Part shown: positions 1-14,079 of the stretch, in pieces | Layout of the letters: the number at the start of each line of letters is the position of its first letter | How positions within the stretch are numbered: position 1 is the first letter of the stretch | Origin: Parascedosporium putredinis | Taxonomy: Eukaryota; Ascomycota; Sordariomycetes; Microascales; Microascaceae | Reading direction: 5' to 3' | Length of the DNA: 64,000 nt | Assembly (NCBI GenBank): GCA_949357655.1 | Contig: CASHTG010000016.1 | Location: 1,054,001 to 1,118,000, forward strand | Program-made: the position numbers and the translations under genes | Notes under the pieces: model-generated | The model's input: the letters and a program-made list of their open reading frames with translations, nothing else | What the model was told of the DNA's origin: nothing | Database searches by the model: none

Positions 1-392
1 TGTGGAATTCCTCGCGAGTCCGCAAGATGAGGAGATGGCAGTCATGGCCGGCACAGAGCTGGGGTTGGCCCTGAGGGCCGACTCATACGCGGCCACGGCC
101 TCATCTGGACTGTTGAGAACCTCAGCAAGACTTCCTGCGCGTGAGAAATGGGCGGTTAGCAGGTCATTCTGGAAAAAACCAACGATCAAACAATCGCCAG
201 TTTGGTTACGCGCGCGTGGGCCTACCAATTTGCATCCAAACAGATTCGGTCAAAGCCATAATCTGTCGCGATGGTGCGCTATAACGGCCAGGCTGGCTGA
301 CGGGACCTCCGACCTGGGGAGGCGGAGGCGGGGGCCTGAGGGCCACCATGCTGCATCTGCATCATGGTCGGCGAGGGATGATGATTCGCCAT
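1..392 (-). CDS. Ssn6/Cyc8 (RCM-1) co-repressor, N-terminal part, runs off left edge
   Basis: Global transcriptional co-repressor that works with Tup1; a TPR scaffold in the nucleus. The start ATG is at 392-390 (another in-frame ATG lies at 467). A Met/His/Pro/Gln-rich N-terminus leads into ALTESVWMQIG, matching the segment before TPR1 in fungal Ssn6. An intron at 225-135 (GTAGGC..GCAG) splits the Gly codon, and exon 2 (134-1) continues SLAEVLNSPDEAVAAYESAL, a TPR helix pair. Two frame breaks are needed: a net loss of two bases (or gain of one) near the G5 run at 330-334, and loss of one base near 26-36, after which the expected ILRTREEFH appears. The rest of the TPR array is outside the window. 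The identification is by recalled family similarity. A slightly longer start at 467 cannot be excluded. Confidence 0.75.
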
Positions 393-467
393 AGCGGCAA
401 AATTATGGTGTCGCGGCAGGGCCAGAGAGGAAAAAGTGCTTGCCTCGCCCGGAACGGCACCAGTCAC

Positions 468-1010
468 GAGCGGTCCTTAAGTAACGACAAAACTAGGCTT
501 AATGGACCCTACGTTAGCACAAGGTAGACAGAGCGCTATGACACTGGAGAGCACGATGGAAAGGAAAGAAAGAGAAATGTCGCGCGATGGAATGGGAGTG
601 GCGACAGGGCGTGGTGGTGATGGGGATGGTGATGATCCGAGATGATGGAATGAGGCCGCGCTTTGGATGGAATGGCGAAAAGCTTGGGGTTGAACGGGGT
701 TGCTTGGTGCTGACAAAGGGCAAAACAAGAGGGCAGAGAAGGGGTTCGGAGGCAGGTAGAGATGTCGGAGACTTACCAAAATCGGGAGAAGGGAGAAGCG
801 GTGGAATTGGAAGAGGCCCGGTGAAGATGGCGACCAGCCGCAAAGGCTTTGGAAGGGTTGGGGTGAAGAGAAGAAAACGGGACGAAAGGAGTTGGGGAGA
901 TGGGGCAGAAGGAGAGATGGGGAGGATGCCACAAAATGACGGCGAAAGGCACTCGCGCTCTGTCACAAACTTACCTTACCCACGAGAAGAAAGAAGGAAC
1001 GGGCAATGGA
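468..1010 (-). promoter_or_regulatory. Probable 5' leader/promoter side of the Ssn6-like gene
   Basis: No convincing protein is seen on either strand. On the minus strand the sequence is pyrimidine-rich, as in fungal leaders. It carries two perfect intron donor hexamers (GTAAGT, at 776-771 and 974-969), so a spliced, long 5' UTR is plausible. This is inference; transcript data would be needed to place the start. Confidence 0.3.
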
Positions 1011-4000
1011 TCTCATAATCACACGGCGGCGTGGCATGCCAAGCGAGGAACATCCATGCAGGTGTTTATGTGTACTTTATTTTACTACTGCTGGGTACCG
1101 CGAGACCTTGTACGTCTTTTGCTTAGCCGGGGGTGTGGAGTGGTGGGTGGTGTGGAGCGATCGAGGAGACACGACACTTCAGCGCAACCACACCCGCCCA
1201 CCCCTCCCTTCTGGAGCAAGCCAGGTTCACCCCCTCCGCCTTCTCCACCCCTTCCCACCCCCTTAAACCATGGGAGTGTTTGGTACGGGAATACTCCCGT
1301 CCTTTGCTGGCCTTTCTCCGTCCAGGTACGTACCCGATGTGGGCGCTCAGCAAGGGTATGTGGTACGTACACACTCCATGCTCCGGAGGGTAACCCTCCC
1401 AAGCCTCTAGCGCATGGGGACCAATCCCGAGCCTGGGCAACCAGTGGGTACCGTCGTGTTCCTTCAGCACAGGCCTAGCTGACATAACACCAGCTTGCGC
1501 CCCCATTCTCCGTCTCCTGGAAAGCTCGTGCTGTGGCTGGCCCTTCCTTGCCGGGTTCCCCCTTCAACCAGCGTTCGGGCTCGGCGGTTGGGCGGGCCCT
1601 TTCACCAGGAGTGGGAGTATCCGTACTTCTGGGCTCGTCGCCACATCTGCTTGAAACATGCAGACGCCCAAGTACAGTAACCACAGCAGCCACAAGTCAG
1701 CCGTCGACCCATGGCTAGCGGTGCCGCCTACCTCGAGCTTGTGCGCCGGTCTGAGTTCTTGGTGCCGGAAAGTTTTGTCTCCGCCTGTCCCGGTGTCTGG
1801 TCTGGGATTATGCATTTAACGACAATAGTTTCCGCCCTTCTGCAGATAATTTTTCCGTCGGAGAGAGCTGCAATGGCCACTCGTGATGCGGCCAAAAGAA
1901 GAAAAGGAAAAGGGAGACTGATGGGACAATTCAGGCACCACCAGAGATATATATATCCATGAGAGTAAGAACAAAAACCTAGCCGATCGGATGGAATATC
2001 ACAATGCAAGTTCTTGTTGTTGAACTTTTCTGACCAGCGAAAATTATTAAAGGCGCCGAGCCTCTCATCCCCCATGCCCAGCATCCTCACCGATGCGAAC
2101 GTCCATCTCAATGTGGTTACCTAAATCAGGGAGTGTACCTCGACATACGAATTGTCCCCAAGTCGATAGAAGTTTGACATGTCGCTTGCTTACTTTTGAA
2201 TACTATCCGTCAAGAAGATGCTCAATGACAGTGACCAAGCTCGGGCATTTGATTTGGAGATTTGATAACCGCCTAAGGTTGAGAACTGCCTCTGTCGTAA
2301 TTAAATGTCTCGTCGAATTTCTTCGTCCACCCGCATTCCGAGTTTGGTGTGACTCGAGTCGCTACAATTGCACTGGATGGAGAAAGGGCCTGACCGGAGA
2401 GAGATAAATGAGAGGTCCATGAATTGATCGATCTCTGTTGCAAGAGGTTCAAGCCCATTCGGCAGCGGCTTGAAGCCCTAGGAGATGCAGGCAGGAATAC
2501 ACTAGATATCGTCATCGCGGGCTAGCTTGGTTGATTGGGTATCGAGGGATCCAGATTGCCGCGGCATAAAAATTTCTGGGGCAGGCCTAGGCGTGGGTTC
2601 GCTAGCTCCTTCCTCATCGCGCTGTTCCGAGTAAGTTGGTTCACAGTGTGCCCACCACAAAATAGCTTGAGCGCTAACTTCTTCGAAAATGCGTTAGCTC
2701 GTCATGGCCATTGAGGACGGACCCATCGATCGACCTGTCCTCCAGCATAGACACCCCAACTCTCTCCAGTCTCCAGTGTGGTGCTTCTGAGCGTTGCGGA
2801 ACATTGGCATGCACCGCACTACACCGCATTCAGTCATGAAGCCAGATTAATTCCATAGACCCCGAGGAAATGAAGGAAATAAAACCTTAATGAGACGCTA
2901 AACACCTCGATAGACGGCCAAGCAATCGCCGGCAGAGTGGCAGAATTTGCACTTCTCTCTACAAATATAGGGAAGGGACGATAACGGCGGAGGCTTTTTT
3001 CTTCTTTCTTTTGAGGTCGACTTTTTAGTATGTAGGGATATCACCCCCATGCCGTCCCTTCACGCCAATTGATCTTAAGTTTTGAGGGGTCTTGTTGACC
3101 TCCGCCATGCGTTGATCTACCGAAGTGCAACTCCGAACATGCTTGGCAGGTCATATCCCTAGTGGAAAATTGGTGCATGGCTGGATGAGGAGGGGGTCTC
3201 TGTCAGCCCAACCGCGACAACGACTTGAAATATTATAGGCATCACTTGCGGATAGCAGGTTGACGTGTGCAGCCACATCTCCCTACTCCCTCTCTTCTGG
3301 CTCCGGGAAGAGCGAGAGGCACAAAGAGAGTGAGAGGGAGGAGGAACGAGAGGGGACAGAGTGCGTGAAAGAGGCGCAGAACACTCATGCAGGTAAACAC
3401 TTTCGTTCAAATATCCTTGGGTCTTGCAGCATTTTCTTTTCTTGTCCATCAAAATATTCAGCACCACCCGCAAAAGAAAAAAAGAAAAAAGAAGAAAAAG
3501 CAGCGACAGCTGCATTCATGCATGCATGTGTATGTAGGTGTGTAGAGCATGCACTTTGCGCCAAAACAAATCGCAAACAGCTGTGCAGCCAGATGTCAGT
3601 CGCTCCCAACAGCCACCTCCTAGAATTGATGTCCACGGCCAGCCACCATGGCTAGCCACAGCGAGAAGGGCCAGCGAGGCAACAGGTGATGTTAAGGCGA
3701 TGCTGCCCGTTCTACATAAACTCTGCTGTTCCGTCCACCGTCTTAACTCGGGGTTCTCAATCTCCGATCAACATCCCTGTGCCACCTGAGTCGGCCACTG
3801 ATTCCGCTCGGCGCTCCACATAAAAGCCGTCAAGTTGCTTGCTACGTGACGCAATCCACCACCGATATTTGAATTTGATAGCGCAAATCTGGGGAACCCC
3901 TTAAAGTGTTGGTCCCGCGGGAGTGGCGAGGAAGGGGAAATAAGGCAAACCCCATTAATAAGTTGAATAATAGATCTCAGCACGGAGAAATCAAATGTCC

Positions 4001-7000
4001 ACTGTCCCACATCTCCTACCTGTCCCAAAGCTCTCGCAGGGCGACAATCGAGAAAACGTGCTAGCCAATGCGGCCAAATCCGCCTCGGCGTTCTCGGTTT
4101 TGTCAATCAACTCGATCAGAAACCCGCAAAAACCTCCGAGCCAGGCCTCGCCAAATACCTACATGGAGTCTCCTGAAGCAATGAAATTACTTCCGTTCGC
4201 CTCTTCATCAGCCAAGGTCATTTTCGTTAACAGCAGCGGCATGGGGTACAACCCGTTCCACGCAACGACTAAAGTTCGGTTCTTATAACCAGGAAAAATA
4301 CGGGTAAGGTTCTTTGCCTCTGTCGCGGAAGCCGATTGGCGTTGCAGGATGGTTGGCCAATCTCAAAAATAGCGACGAACATTGGGTCTAGGCCACCACA
4401 CAATTAGAACCATGAGGACCAAACTTGGCAATTCACAGAACGTTGAAGTTCACAAACCTGCCCTTACTCGCTACAGCAAAAGGGTTGATCAAATACTTAA
4501 ATCGAGCATATATGGGAAGACAAAAAGCTCTTTGTTACCCTGGCCTACAAACAATTCTATACTCAAGGGCTAGAAGAAAAAGAAAAAAAAAAAAGAGAGA
4601 GAAAGAAAATCACTATAGCGGCAGCGGGAGCGTGATTCTGTGCCATTCATCGGCCTCGAGAAGTTTTAGTAATACTCCTTTTCTGGCGCACAACTAATAT
4701 CAATTGATGGAAATTGAGTGGGACTCTCGGGAGGTTCGAGAGAGTCGGGGTCACCCTACGATCAACCGTGCGACGGAGGTCGATCGGCCGAACGTTTCTA
4801 CGCAGGACAGGCATGAAGGACAAGTACCCTACCGAGGTACACCCCCATGTCATCATCACAGCGGCTGCACTACCTGCACTCTCTCCATACGGATAATCAC
4901 GTCCAAGGTACCCCTCGGGACAGATCCACCTGCAGAGCGGCATTCGAGACTACCCGCCTTGGGCCGCTCCAAGAGCGACGGCCCCCAGCCAGCCCGCCAC
5001 CAGGACACCAAAACCCCAGGGCCCCTTTCAAGGCGCACCATTGGCAACCAGCCACCTTTTCTTCTACGTGCTGTTCGCGATGATCGCCTGGTTTCAGCTT
5101 TATCCTGGACGATACAAGGTGCGGTGATCAAAATCTCATGTTGACATCTCCATGATCTTCCCACACGAACTTCCCTTTCCCATCTTTCTCGTCATTTTTC
5201 TCCCCCCTTCGCATCTACTTCCTTGTCAATAGCAACCCAGCATCGAGATCGCTCGTGATCGCTGGGAGGTCATCTTTGATGCTGAAGCTGTTCTAAGTTT
5301 ATTGCCGATACACCTCCCCCACCCCCTTTACCCCCTCAACCGACTTCTTGTAACGGCGGCGGCTGGCCCGGTCGCTGGCCGCGCATCCTACGTGCCAAAT
5401 TCGTCTAAATTCCCAGGGACACGTTAGGCTGGCCGCGAAAGATTGGCGGCTGTTACCTGATTAATTGGACTGTGGACAAGCTCTCGCTTGCTTGTCAATA
5501 TACACCATATAGATTATTTCCCGCACTCGCGGGGCGAGGAGGAGGAGAGTGGAGGTGACATGACAGTGAGCGATAAATTGGATAATACTTCCGTTATTAC
5601 CTGTTCTTCCTCGTCGCCTATGAGGTGTGCATCCAGCACCCACACCAAAACAGATGAAGCCTGTGTGGCGGCCCCGCCCCTGGTCTGTTTCTCTTATGGG
5701 TGGCTCGAATGGTATCCACCTACAAGGTGAGTGGAACTATTGGTAGAAAGCATATATAGCAGGAAAAGAAAGGGAGGGGAGAAAAAGGTAGGAAGAAAGA
5801 AGAGTAGAATATCCTTCATTTTCACGCGGTCGCCTTGAGAATATGCGAAGGGAGGAAGAATGCATGAAGAAGAAAGCGAGAGCTTTGGGCTGTTTGTGAT
5901 CCAGAAAAGCCGTTGAATCTTCCACTCGCATGTTCAAAACAGGGTTAGGGAAACTCTGCTCGATAGCCAATGAAACCTAACCTAGCCGAAGCTTGTCTGT
6001 CCCTGGGCGGCCCCTAGTAATATTCTGCGAGGCCGCTTTCAACCAATTTTGCTCCGCTCGTTTGATATCGGATCACGTTACGGATCATGTGACCCACGTT
6101 TTTGCCCTGGGGCTGGCGACTCAGTACGTACTTGGGTTCGAACTCAGCCCCAACACCACAAACTTCTTCCAGGTCGGTAGCGGGAACCCTTCCCCACTCA
6201 GCCGCCTGTCAGGCCAGTTTCGTCCGGCTTCGTGCTGGTCTTGGGACAACTTGGGGCGGTCTAGGCTTTTTATTGATATGGATCCATCCCTCACCGTTCC
6301 AAAACATCCAGCCCAATCAGCGGCGGAGAGGCCGGCCCTCCATCCCATCTGTCCATTCCAACGGAACAAGCTTTGGTGTCCAGGCTGGACTTGTGGAAAG
6401 CTGATTTTTGAACCTCAAAGGGCGACCGAAAAATATTCCCCCTCAATGGGCAATCATACCATTTTAGGACCCGACTAGTTCTTTACCCTTCCCTTAGAAA
6501 GGACGATGAGGGGGCGAGACATCCGTGCCAGATGCGCCGGGCTCGAGATTCAGCGAGAATAATCTGTCTCCCCACCCCAGCACACTGAATGATCCTTGTT
6601 TCTGCTGGCCTGCACTGGTTAGCCACCGAGGACGATACACTCTTCTTTTCCACCGCCGACACCCCGCCCCCGTTTCCAACCTTAGACGCCCATCAAGCTG
6701 ATGAGGTTTCTCGGAGAACTTAGGACTTTTCCCACAGGCACGGGCATGGTCGAAGAATGAATCCAAGTCAGCAAACACAGATGATCGCGAAGCACATCTA
6801 GTTTTCTTTTCTTTTCTGATTAATTTACCGAGAAGGTTTGTGGTGCACGCATCCTGACAAGGCTCTAATACTTCGTACATTCAAGAAGGTGGTTTCTCGA
6901 TCAACGTCCGAGGGAGTTACAGTGCATGGATGGTAGCGTGACTCGAACTGGTGTACCGAGGTATCAAGGTGTACCACACTGTTGGACAGGCATACAGGTG

Positions 7001-10000
7001 TGGCACTACTTGGAGGGAACCGGGGATCCCTAATAATACCTGGATGGAGTGCACCTCGCACAACCAGGGGGCACGTCAGTGGGGGAGCAGGCATGGGCAG
7101 AATGAGCTTGCGAGGGATGGATGTTGCGAGCACTGGTGACGAGAAGGCGGAGCGACTGGGGTTAAACTCCGAGAGACAAAGAGAAAGGGGAGAGGTCAGG
7201 GGCTAGCAAGGGTTCCATGGCACAACTGGAGAGTTACAATTTTGCCTTTGGTTCAATTTGCTCGAATGGGGTTCGTTCCCTCCGGAGTAGGAAGGCAGCA
7301 CGGGCAGAGCGGGGGCGTTTTGCTGGCTGGCCGACAAGTACAAAGTACAAGTACCTGCCCGGGCCACCCCTTGCCTCCCCTCCCAACCCTGTGTTTTTTC
7401 TTTCTTTTTACTTCCTTTCTTTTCCTTTCGTCATTTCTTCTTTTTCACTAGCGTGGAGCAGGGCGTTTTCCAAATCAAATGGGATGTCTTGCGCGCATAT
7501 GCAGGCCTTTGCTTCTGGGAGTGGAGTGGGTAGGATCGGTCTGGTGGCTGGCGACAGATCGCGCTCTTCTCGGAAAGAGCAAACGCCCCAGTGTTCCTCC
7601 ATTTTTCATTCAATCCATAGTCACAATGTGTATGCCTGCGGATGGCTCAGCGCTGTCAATGATAAATCGACTAGTCCCGTCACCACCGACTTGGTTGTGT
7701 GCCTCATTAGCATTCGTGTTTGCGGCGGCTACATGATGGCGATGCGTCTTTGAAGCAAGATTGATGTAGCTTTCGGAGGCCCTCAGCACGCGAGGTCTGT
7801 TTGCGGCCACAGGTCGGTGTGACAGCTCTGACCTGTCAATCCACCACCCTCAATTTTGCGCCATCGAGTACATGTATAGCGTAGTGTAGAAACATCTGTT
7901 GCCCTCAAGAGTGCCACTCTGCCTCTCATTTTGATGTTCTTAAAGAGAAAGAAAAAAGATTTCAATGGGGTTGATAAACGCATTGAACATAATAGCAGGT
8001 TGACTAGTTAGTATACAGGAAACCGTCCCTCGGTATACGCCGGTAAATCAAATAATAATAGCGAGCTGGGCCATCACCACCTAGGTTCAATGTTGACTAA
8101 GGCTAAATTGAACCTTTCACCAGCAGCCAGGCGCTGAATATCCCCGTCCCGCCCGCTAAGCATGCGCTGCTTTTGACCACGCATCTCTCCGGATGGATCC
8201 TGGATCCAGATGGATCATAGATGGATTCGATTCGCATCCTTCTACCTCTCCCTAAAGGGGGCCAGAGTATTATCGTTTGTCTTCCCTCATTCTTCGCCTT
8301 CCTTTCCAAGAAAAAAACGGAGAAGGGGGAAAAGAATTAAAGATAAAGATAAAATAAAAATAAAAAGGAGCACCTGAGTCACTCATACTTGTCTTTTCTG
8401 TTGTTTTCTTCATTTTCTTCCGGTTCCATGGGCGATTAGTGTGATACAGGCAGGCATACCCCAGCCTTGTAACTTGCCATGTTTAGCCAGGCAATACGGA
8501 TTATGAAGATGAGGAGTATTGGCTTTGACCACCCAACTTCGGCATCCGTTCCTGTGTTCGCTTTTCTTTCAATGTTCCTTCTCCTTGTTTTTCTATTATA
8601 AAGACTGCTTTAAAACAGAAACTAGACAATATTGAATTTACTGTTCGCTGGACCTTGCGACGGAATACTTCGTGATGGTCTAAGAAGACAACCATCATCA
8701 ATCCATAAATTACAGGTATTACCATGTGTTATTATCCTCCTCCCTATGACCCCACCTTAAAAGACGTGTTAAGTTTCATCCCATCATACCGGCGATAATA
8801 CAGCACAGCTTCATGGACTTTGGGGGCGGGGGATAAACGAGTGGGACAGATTTGCGGCGTAGAGTTTCAGCGACCCAGGTTCTGATCAATCGTGCTTTAA
8901 GCACAAGCCTCCTCCCAGAATTCCCCTAAAAAAAAAAAACGTGCACTTGTAGTGACGGATGGAACGACCCATTCATCCTCCACCCTCGGCCGCTCGAGAA
9001 AGATATGCATTCGCGACCAAGGCAAAGGAAAGCGTTAATACAATTCGTAGGATGTGTCCGATGGGGAAGTACAAGCGGCATACTAAGCCTAGATCTCGAC
9101 CTCTCAAACGTGAAGAATATTAACAAAGGTCGAGGGGCTCCTGACAGCCAAGAATCGAGCTACGGATGAGCGAGTGCTCGACAGACTGATCGAATCAATT
9201 TTTGCTCCAACGCGCGGAAGGTCCAAGGATGCCGATCAAGCACCGAGAAGGTTCAGCCCAGTTATCAATGAGCTACCTTGGCTTGCTAGGCAAGGCCCTC
9301 TCAAAATTACCAGTGTCTCCACTGCACTGTCAATTTCCCATAGATTCCCACTTTTGTGGTGCCTTTGCCACTTTTCGTTCTTCTTGGCCGTCAGCGAATC
9401 CCGAAAAGAAGATGGGCAGTGATATGGGAGAGCTGACGCTTCTTGAGGGCAGATCTACTTCATAGAGGATTGACATTTCGGTATCAGGGTGGGCCTGAAG
9501 CAGCGACATTTATTTTTCCTTTGTCTTTTATTTCTTTTTCCTCTCGTTTTTCTTTTTCCCCCTCTGGCCAGTAGCGTCGTTTCACTGGGCCTCCAACGGA
9601 AAACGCACTCAATCTCATCAACCCCTTCTTCCATGACTCGGGCCCACCCGAAGCTTTTTCACATCGATCCACCAACTTCCGAAAGCGGCTTGGACACACA
9701 ACCAGCACTCCATCAAGAGCTCCCAGAAACCGTCCCCATGAAAAGAAGGGCCGCCGCTAGATTTTTCGCCACCATTCCTAAAGAGGAAGCCTAAGGTTAC
9801 TGACGGGATGGAGCCTCGCAGAACAAACAAACCAAAGGCCTTGGCTTGCCGGGACAGAGGATGAGGCCTTCCAGGGAGTGACGGAGGTGACGCGGACTTG
9901 GCGATTCTCCGGACAAGGGGTGGTTTTTCTTCTGCTTCTTTTCTCCTTTGCTTTCTTCAGCCACCTTCAGGGCGGCTTTTCTTTTGCCCCTCCCCTGAAG

Positions 10001-12916
10001 TGACCGCTAGCCCTGCTCCCCGTCACACGCATCAATCAAATCGACGCTGGCTCTCCGAGCCAGTGCATCTGTGTCACACTGGCATTGCTGGGCACAGGGC
10101 AAAAAAGGACTACTAGCTGGGTCACTATCAGCAGGCCCATGCAATAATGATGGTGGGATGATACCTCCCACCTCTTGGACAAGCAAGAGTTTCCACAGGG
10201 GATCAATGGATCGCCGCAGATCGAATCTGATCTGAAGGCCTTTTACAAGCAAGCCTCAAACACTCAAACACAACCCTCTCGGCCGGGAACCCTTGCGCGC
10301 GCCCCCTCCTCCCCCTCCTTTCTCCTGACCCGACAGCCCAGAGCTCGTTTGCTTGGGTTGCGAATCTGGAACTCCAACTCCTGCAATAACGTGATCTCCC
10401 GATTTCCCGATTCCCCCTTGCTGTCCCAAGGAGAGATTTCTGTCGGTCAGGTCAGGGTAGCATGTCTCGACGACTGGCTCGGATCGACCGGTTGAGATGT
10501 TCATCCTTCTTCGAGAAAGCTGAATAGAAGGGGGCCATAAAATAAAAACGGCCGCCGGAAATTTGTGGATTCCAATGTTAGGCTGTGGGGCGACCCAACT
10601 CCTCCACTTCTAGGCCTCGAAGACGCGGAGGGGGCTCATCAAATGGGCAACCCCACACTGGAACGCGAGAAGCCCGCACGGAGGGAAAAAAGGGCTTGCG
10701 ACATAAAAATGGAGGCGGGTAGGCATGAGTCGCCGGACGCATGACAACCTCCCGGCAGGTCAACACTTCCTGTCCCCTTCTCGGCAACTGTGGCCAACCG
10801 ATCATGCACCCACATTAGCTTGTGGAACGAAGACCACTTTGCTTCTCCCGTTCGACTTCCCGTCATGTATTTTCTGTCCACCTCACTTTTCCATGCGGCC
10901 GAGTCCTCTTTGTAGAGTGCCCCGATCTTTCGCCTGAGACGGGAGAAGCGGCATCGGTCCGCAAATCGTTCACCGCGGCCATGATATGCGTGTCCGTCTA
11001 GAGAATCGGAAATATAAGCCCAAGGAGAGAGGGGAATAAAATATTCCCCGTCTTCGACTAGATGGATGCACAGGCATGCACGCACAACCCCTCACTCTCT
11101 CTTCCTCTCTCCCTTTGACCAGTTTTGGGATACATGTCGGTATTCGATTTGTGCCGTCGTGACGAAGACAAGGCCCAGTTATGTGTCGAAGGGTTGTCCA
11201 TCACCTTTCCGCGATCCATTGACCCCTCTCCCTCTCCACCCCCTTGATTCGCTCCGTCGCACACAGGGCCGGCACCCCTTTCGCCATATGGCGAGGTATA
11301 GAGGTGTAGAGGTCTTGTGTGCCTACGTGCATCCATCTAGTCTAGATTTGGTACATGAGTGGGTGGGGAGAGGGGTGAACGGTCTAATAACACCGGCCCA
11401 ACTTGCGTTTGCAAATCTAAGGGTTGGGGGAACTTGCCGCCCCGCGGCCTCATCATCAAGTAAAAGAAAAAAAGAGCAGACAAATAATCGTGATGAGGCG
11501 TCCCAAATCCCATGCCCTCAAACCCCACGGTCCGTTGACGCCCAAACAAAGTTCTGATGAGGCGGGCCATCTAGCACTCATCCACAGTAACGGTGTACAA
11601 GTGAATGCAACTTCAGGCGCATCCTAAAAGATTGCCTTTGCCTTGAAGCGATACTTTGGGACGAGAAAGCAATGAGGCGGGTGGGCTGCTTAGGCGTTTC
11701 CACTCCTCTTTTGTCCTGAAAGCACCGTACATACGAATATCGGTCTGGCCAGTTAGCAGTGGGGCCGCCATCTATCCCGACCGACCAGCTCAATGAAATC
11801 TGATGACATACAGGCCCAAAAGAGCACTGAGGCGAGGCATGTAAACGGACTCGAGGTTTAGGAAGAGTGGGGAAACAAATAAGAAACACCGGGGAGGAGA
11901 AGCAGAAGAGGCAGAGATATGAAAGAGGGACGGGCGCCATGCCGACGTGCCTTTGTTTTTCTTTTCGTTTTATTGCTTCACTAGTTTAGGGGCAGTTACT
12001 TGTATGTTAATTTAAGGAGAAGTAAAGAGAGACCCTGTCTGTTCGAGGGTTCCGTGGACAGTGGGTAAGCCGGACGAAACAGCATGGTAAGACAAGACAT
12101 ACCCGAGAAAGGAATCAACTCGTGAGGACTGAGACCATCCCCCCTCCCCTTCCGCCTCGCCCTTGCGTGCATGACTGGCAAGCTGCCCGGTGACGTCTAG
12201 GAATAGACACTGGGTTCTCGGTGACTAGAACTGACAACCGGCGAGGGAGCCTCATCCCCCAAGCCTCACCTAGCTTGAACGAGAGAGGACACGGCAGCCG
12301 CCACGTGCACATCGGCTAGATTCTCGCGGCTTAGTCCTTTCTCTCAGTATCGAGTTTGCCATCGTCGCCTTGGTACCTCCGTTTCTTAGGTGAAATTTGT
12401 AGTGCCGAGCAACATACTTTGGCCTAACTCTCAAGCAGCTCTGCGCTCCCAAGCTTCAACCCATTGTTAGTGGCGTTCCCCACGCGGCTCCTTGGCTCAT
12501 AGTGCAGCCGCAGCACAAAGTGCGATCTTCTACGCGTTCGTCCCTGCCAAGTAAAGTCGAGGCCCAAATGCAGAAAAAAAGACCATGGATGGGGAGACTT
12601 CATATAAATGTGTCATCGTAGAATTGACTATAGCCTACCATAAACGAAAATAGCTCGCTCGTTGGCGATAAAATACATTCGTCAAGTGAAACAACATATC
12701 TCCAAACCGAGGAACGGAGCTCTCTCTTTCCCTCCCCAACGATCCTGTGAGGGTTCCGAGCCACACATATTAATAAGATATAACCTTCTGAGGATTTGCA
12801 GCCATTCGTTTCAAGCTTTCTAACCACCTTAGTGAAACAAAGAGCATCGCCTAAATCACCTGGACGACAATGTGTCGCGCACAACACCTGAGAGAATCGC
12901 GACGTTTCGCTGCTGC
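1011..12916. other. Gene-poor interval of about 11.9 kb, nothing recognised
   Basis: All open frames here are short, overlap on several frames, and have translations without family signatures, amphipathic patterning or splice-linked continuation. A-rich and C/T-rich tracts recur (for example around 3470-3500, 4568-4600 and 8300-8370). I looked for tRNA B-boxes, U6 and 5S motifs and for transposase or reverse transcriptase motifs and saw none. It could be an extended upstream region of the Ssn6-like gene, or hold long non-coding RNAs or very short multi-exon genes that I cannot resolve by eye. Confidence 0.5.
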
Positions 12917-14079
12917 TCAATTAGAGCCCTTCTCGGGCCCCTCATTGTCCGGAGTATACTTGGTCTCCCTAACATGGGGGCCGGCTGAGTTGTCATGGCA
13001 GTCTGAGTGCTCGCGGGGGCTGAGTCTGCACTGTCGGGCCGGTGGGTTCCCGAGGAGGCGGCGTGGATTGGGAACGCGCTGCGGTGGCTGCTTGGAGCCG
13101 TTGATCTAGAGTCCTGAGTGCGAGAGCTCGGCGTCGCTCCGCCTCGGCCCTTGCGCCGCCGGGGACACTTCGCTGCAAGTAAGTGTTGTCACCCCTCGCT
13201 GCTGAGATATCGGCCTGCGTGAAGGGGTGCAGATTCGCAGGGAGACTAGGATATCGAACACGGCGTTCGAGAACTGGGAAACGATGGGTTTCGCAGGGCC
13301 GGGGAAGAACTCGGCAAATGCAAAGGTTTCGCTAGCATCTCCGCGCAGGGAAGAGGGCTGCGATGAGTCTAGGTCGGGGAAGACGAGCTTGTAAAATCGG
13401 AGATAGGTCCAGCTGGTAAGGAAGCCGTAAAGGGCCATGAAGAAGGTCGCGCTGGAGAAGAGGGGTGTCATGGCAAGCACCGTGACGATTCCGAGGTAGA
13501 GGAGGGGAATCGGGGAACGCGAAGGGAGATGATGCCTCGGAAGAGCGTAACGGTATGGGCCGGGACGAGCTGGCTGAATGCGACAAGCAAAGAAATCTGG
13601 ATGGGCGTCGTGCCTGCGATGACGCTCAAGCTAGGACGAGAAACAAACAAGTGTCAGTAGGTAAAGGGGTGGTTCTGAGAAGGGGATAACGAGGTACACC
13701 TACGTCCAGCTTTCATTCCCTGTTAAGGCGAAGAGGGAGACGAATGTCGCAAAGAGAGCAAGTTGGGAATAAGGGACACGACTACGACAAACTTAGCGAG
13801 CTCGGCCGAAGACCAGGCTCTCTCGAGATATCGGCCTCCATGGTAGACGGTCAAGGCCGAAATCGCCAGCGTAAAGACATTATTCTCTACTAATGTCGTC
13901 GTCAAGAGCGTCCAGGGATACGTTAGTGAAAGCTGTGGCACGAAGGTGAGGTAGGGGATGACGATATTCGAGCCGCTGGTCCACTGGCGATAACGAATCG
14001 CAGCGTTCAGGAGTGACTGCGCAACCAAGGCAAAGAGTATCACCCGCGTGACGGGCGGGATATTTATCCTAGGAGGCAT
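12917..14079 (-). CDS. TMEM115 / DUF1751 family Golgi membrane protein (rhomboid-like pseudoprotease)
   Basis: Multi-pass membrane protein related to yeast YOL107W and human TMEM115, a rhomboid-fold protein of the Golgi that lacks protease activity. The start is MPPRINIPPVTRVILFALVA. The motifs YPWTLLTTTLVENN and YHGGRYLERAWSS are typical of the family, followed by several hydrophobic helices and a polar tail ending GETKYTPDNEG. An intron is at 13703-13631. Five single-base losses are needed for a continuous product, near 13757-13762, in the G4 at 13504-13507, the G4 at 13224-13227, the G5 run near 13013-13017 and the short C run near 12968. Conserved sequence resumes in the next frame each time, and the last shift brings in the family's C-terminal GETxYTPD motif. 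I read these as assembly errors, not decay. The stop is at 12919-12917. Confidence 0.8.

Noticed and set aside
6127..6150. GGTTCGAACTCAGCC resembling a tRNA B-box
   Set aside because: The flanking bases do not form a T-stem and there is no cloverleaf around it.
7217..7753. 178-codon plus-strand frame
   Set aside because: Composed of Ser/Arg and a T-rich tract read as Phe/Leu/Ser; no homology pattern and a competing frame covers the same bases.
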